Shown here piece by piece: positions 32,755-32,848 of a DNA stretch of 32,848 nucleotides. Both the position numbers and the translations under genes were made by a program. Source of the DNA: Cytophagia bacterium. GTDB taxonomy: Bacteria; Bacteroidota; Bacteroidia; Cytophagales; Spirosomataceae. The stretch is taken from contig REAB01000074.1 of the NCBI GenBank assembly GCA_004293645.1, positions 1 through 32,848 of the forward strand, written 5' to 3'. The notes beneath the pieces are model-generated. The model was not told the origin of the DNA. It saw only the letters and a list, made by a program, of their open reading frames with translations, and did no database searches. How positions within the stretch are numbered: the first letter of the stretch is position 1; each line of letters begins with the position of its first letter.

Positions 32755-32848
32755 TTTGTTAGTGTAAATTATAGACTGGTAATATAGGAGATTTATTAAT
32801 TTTGAGGAAATATATTAACCCTCAATAAAATGGCACAGATAGAAATAA
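32755..32848. repeat. Right copy of 94-bp terminal inverted repeat
   Basis: Exact reverse complement of bases 2-95. Read on the plus strand: TTTG at 32755, TAATTTTG (perfect -7 box) at 32797-32804, AT-rich leader, ATG at 32830. The identity over 94 bases including non-coding sequence points to recent duplication, as with copies of one insertion sequence or a repeat-induced contig break. Confidence 0.95.
32830..32848 (+). CDS. 5' fragment of outward-facing gene (MAQIEI...)
   Basis: ATG at 32830 begins codons for M-A-Q-I-E-I and runs off the window; identical to the minus-strand start at base 20. A TAATTTTG promoter box lies 25 nt upstream. The product is not identifiable from six residues; a transposase is a guess from the repeat context. 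Confidence 0.45.

Noticed and set aside
1..32848. Firm call of a composite transposon
   Set aside because: Only 94 bp of each flanking copy is visible, with no target-site duplication or transposase core, so it is kept as a hypothesis.

Overview
The window reads as a chromosomal fragment of a Bacteroidota bacterium, most likely order Cytophagales (Spirosomaceae-like). The evidence is a FecI/FecR-SusC/SusD locus, TonB-dependent receptors, the DUF4876/DUF6850 pair, absence of Shine-Dalgarno sequences, promoters of the Bacteroidota type (TTTG, about 20 nt, TAnnTTTG), and mixed Sec, lipoprotein and Tat exports. Genus assignment is inference. The two ends of the window are a perfect 94-bp inverted repeat. 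Each copy holds a promoter-like box and the first six codons (MAQIEI) of the same outward-facing gene, so the fragment probably lies between two inverted copies of a multicopy element, possibly insertion sequences, and may be a whole assembly contig broken at those copies.

Layout. 83-6208 (-): a four-gene envelope uptake operon (TonB-dependent receptor, DUF4876 lipoprotein, DUF6850 barrel, small lipoprotein). It is headed by a 35-bp palindrome with a 7-1-7 core that overlaps the -7 box, and it is interrupted between genes 2 and 3 by an intrinsic terminator. 6453-7538 (-): aminoacyl-tRNA-protein transferase. 7802-8773 (+): orphan MoxR ATPase. 8804-9613: AT-richer islet with a possible gene remnant and a MazEF toxin-antitoxin pair. 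9642-11258 (-): secreted amidohydrolase. 11311-12634: intergenic repeats on both sides of a ROK kinase. 12654-17106 (-): probable operon of POT peptide transporter, 5-formyl-THF cyclo-ligase, GHL10 lipoprotein glycosidase and SDR. 17247-19298 (-): C5 cytosine methyltransferase with a degenerate Vsr-like N-terminus, followed by a truncated restriction gene. 19564-22073: divergent pair of exported RraA-like and mandelate-racemase-like enzymes. 22162-23451 (-): hemL. 23885-24637 (+): SDR. 24781-24855: tRNA-Val. 25160-25500: decayed IS1-family transposase. 25684-32581 (+): FecI-type sigma, FecR anti-sigma, SusC and SusD.

How it fits together. Two envelope nutrient-uptake loci sit at the two ends, and both run into the terminal repeat: the last codons of the left operon lie inside it, and the right SusCD locus stops before any catabolic enzyme. 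The middle is metabolic housekeeping punctuated by decayed or selfish DNA (toxin-antitoxin, restriction-modification remnant, IS1 remnant, heptamer repeats, palindromic REP-like repeats).

The observations most worth a second look are the palindromic operator over the TonB operon promoter, the Vsr-like domain fused to the cytosine methyltransferase together with the lost restriction enzyme, the terminal inverted repeat, and the two families of dispersed intergenic repeats.
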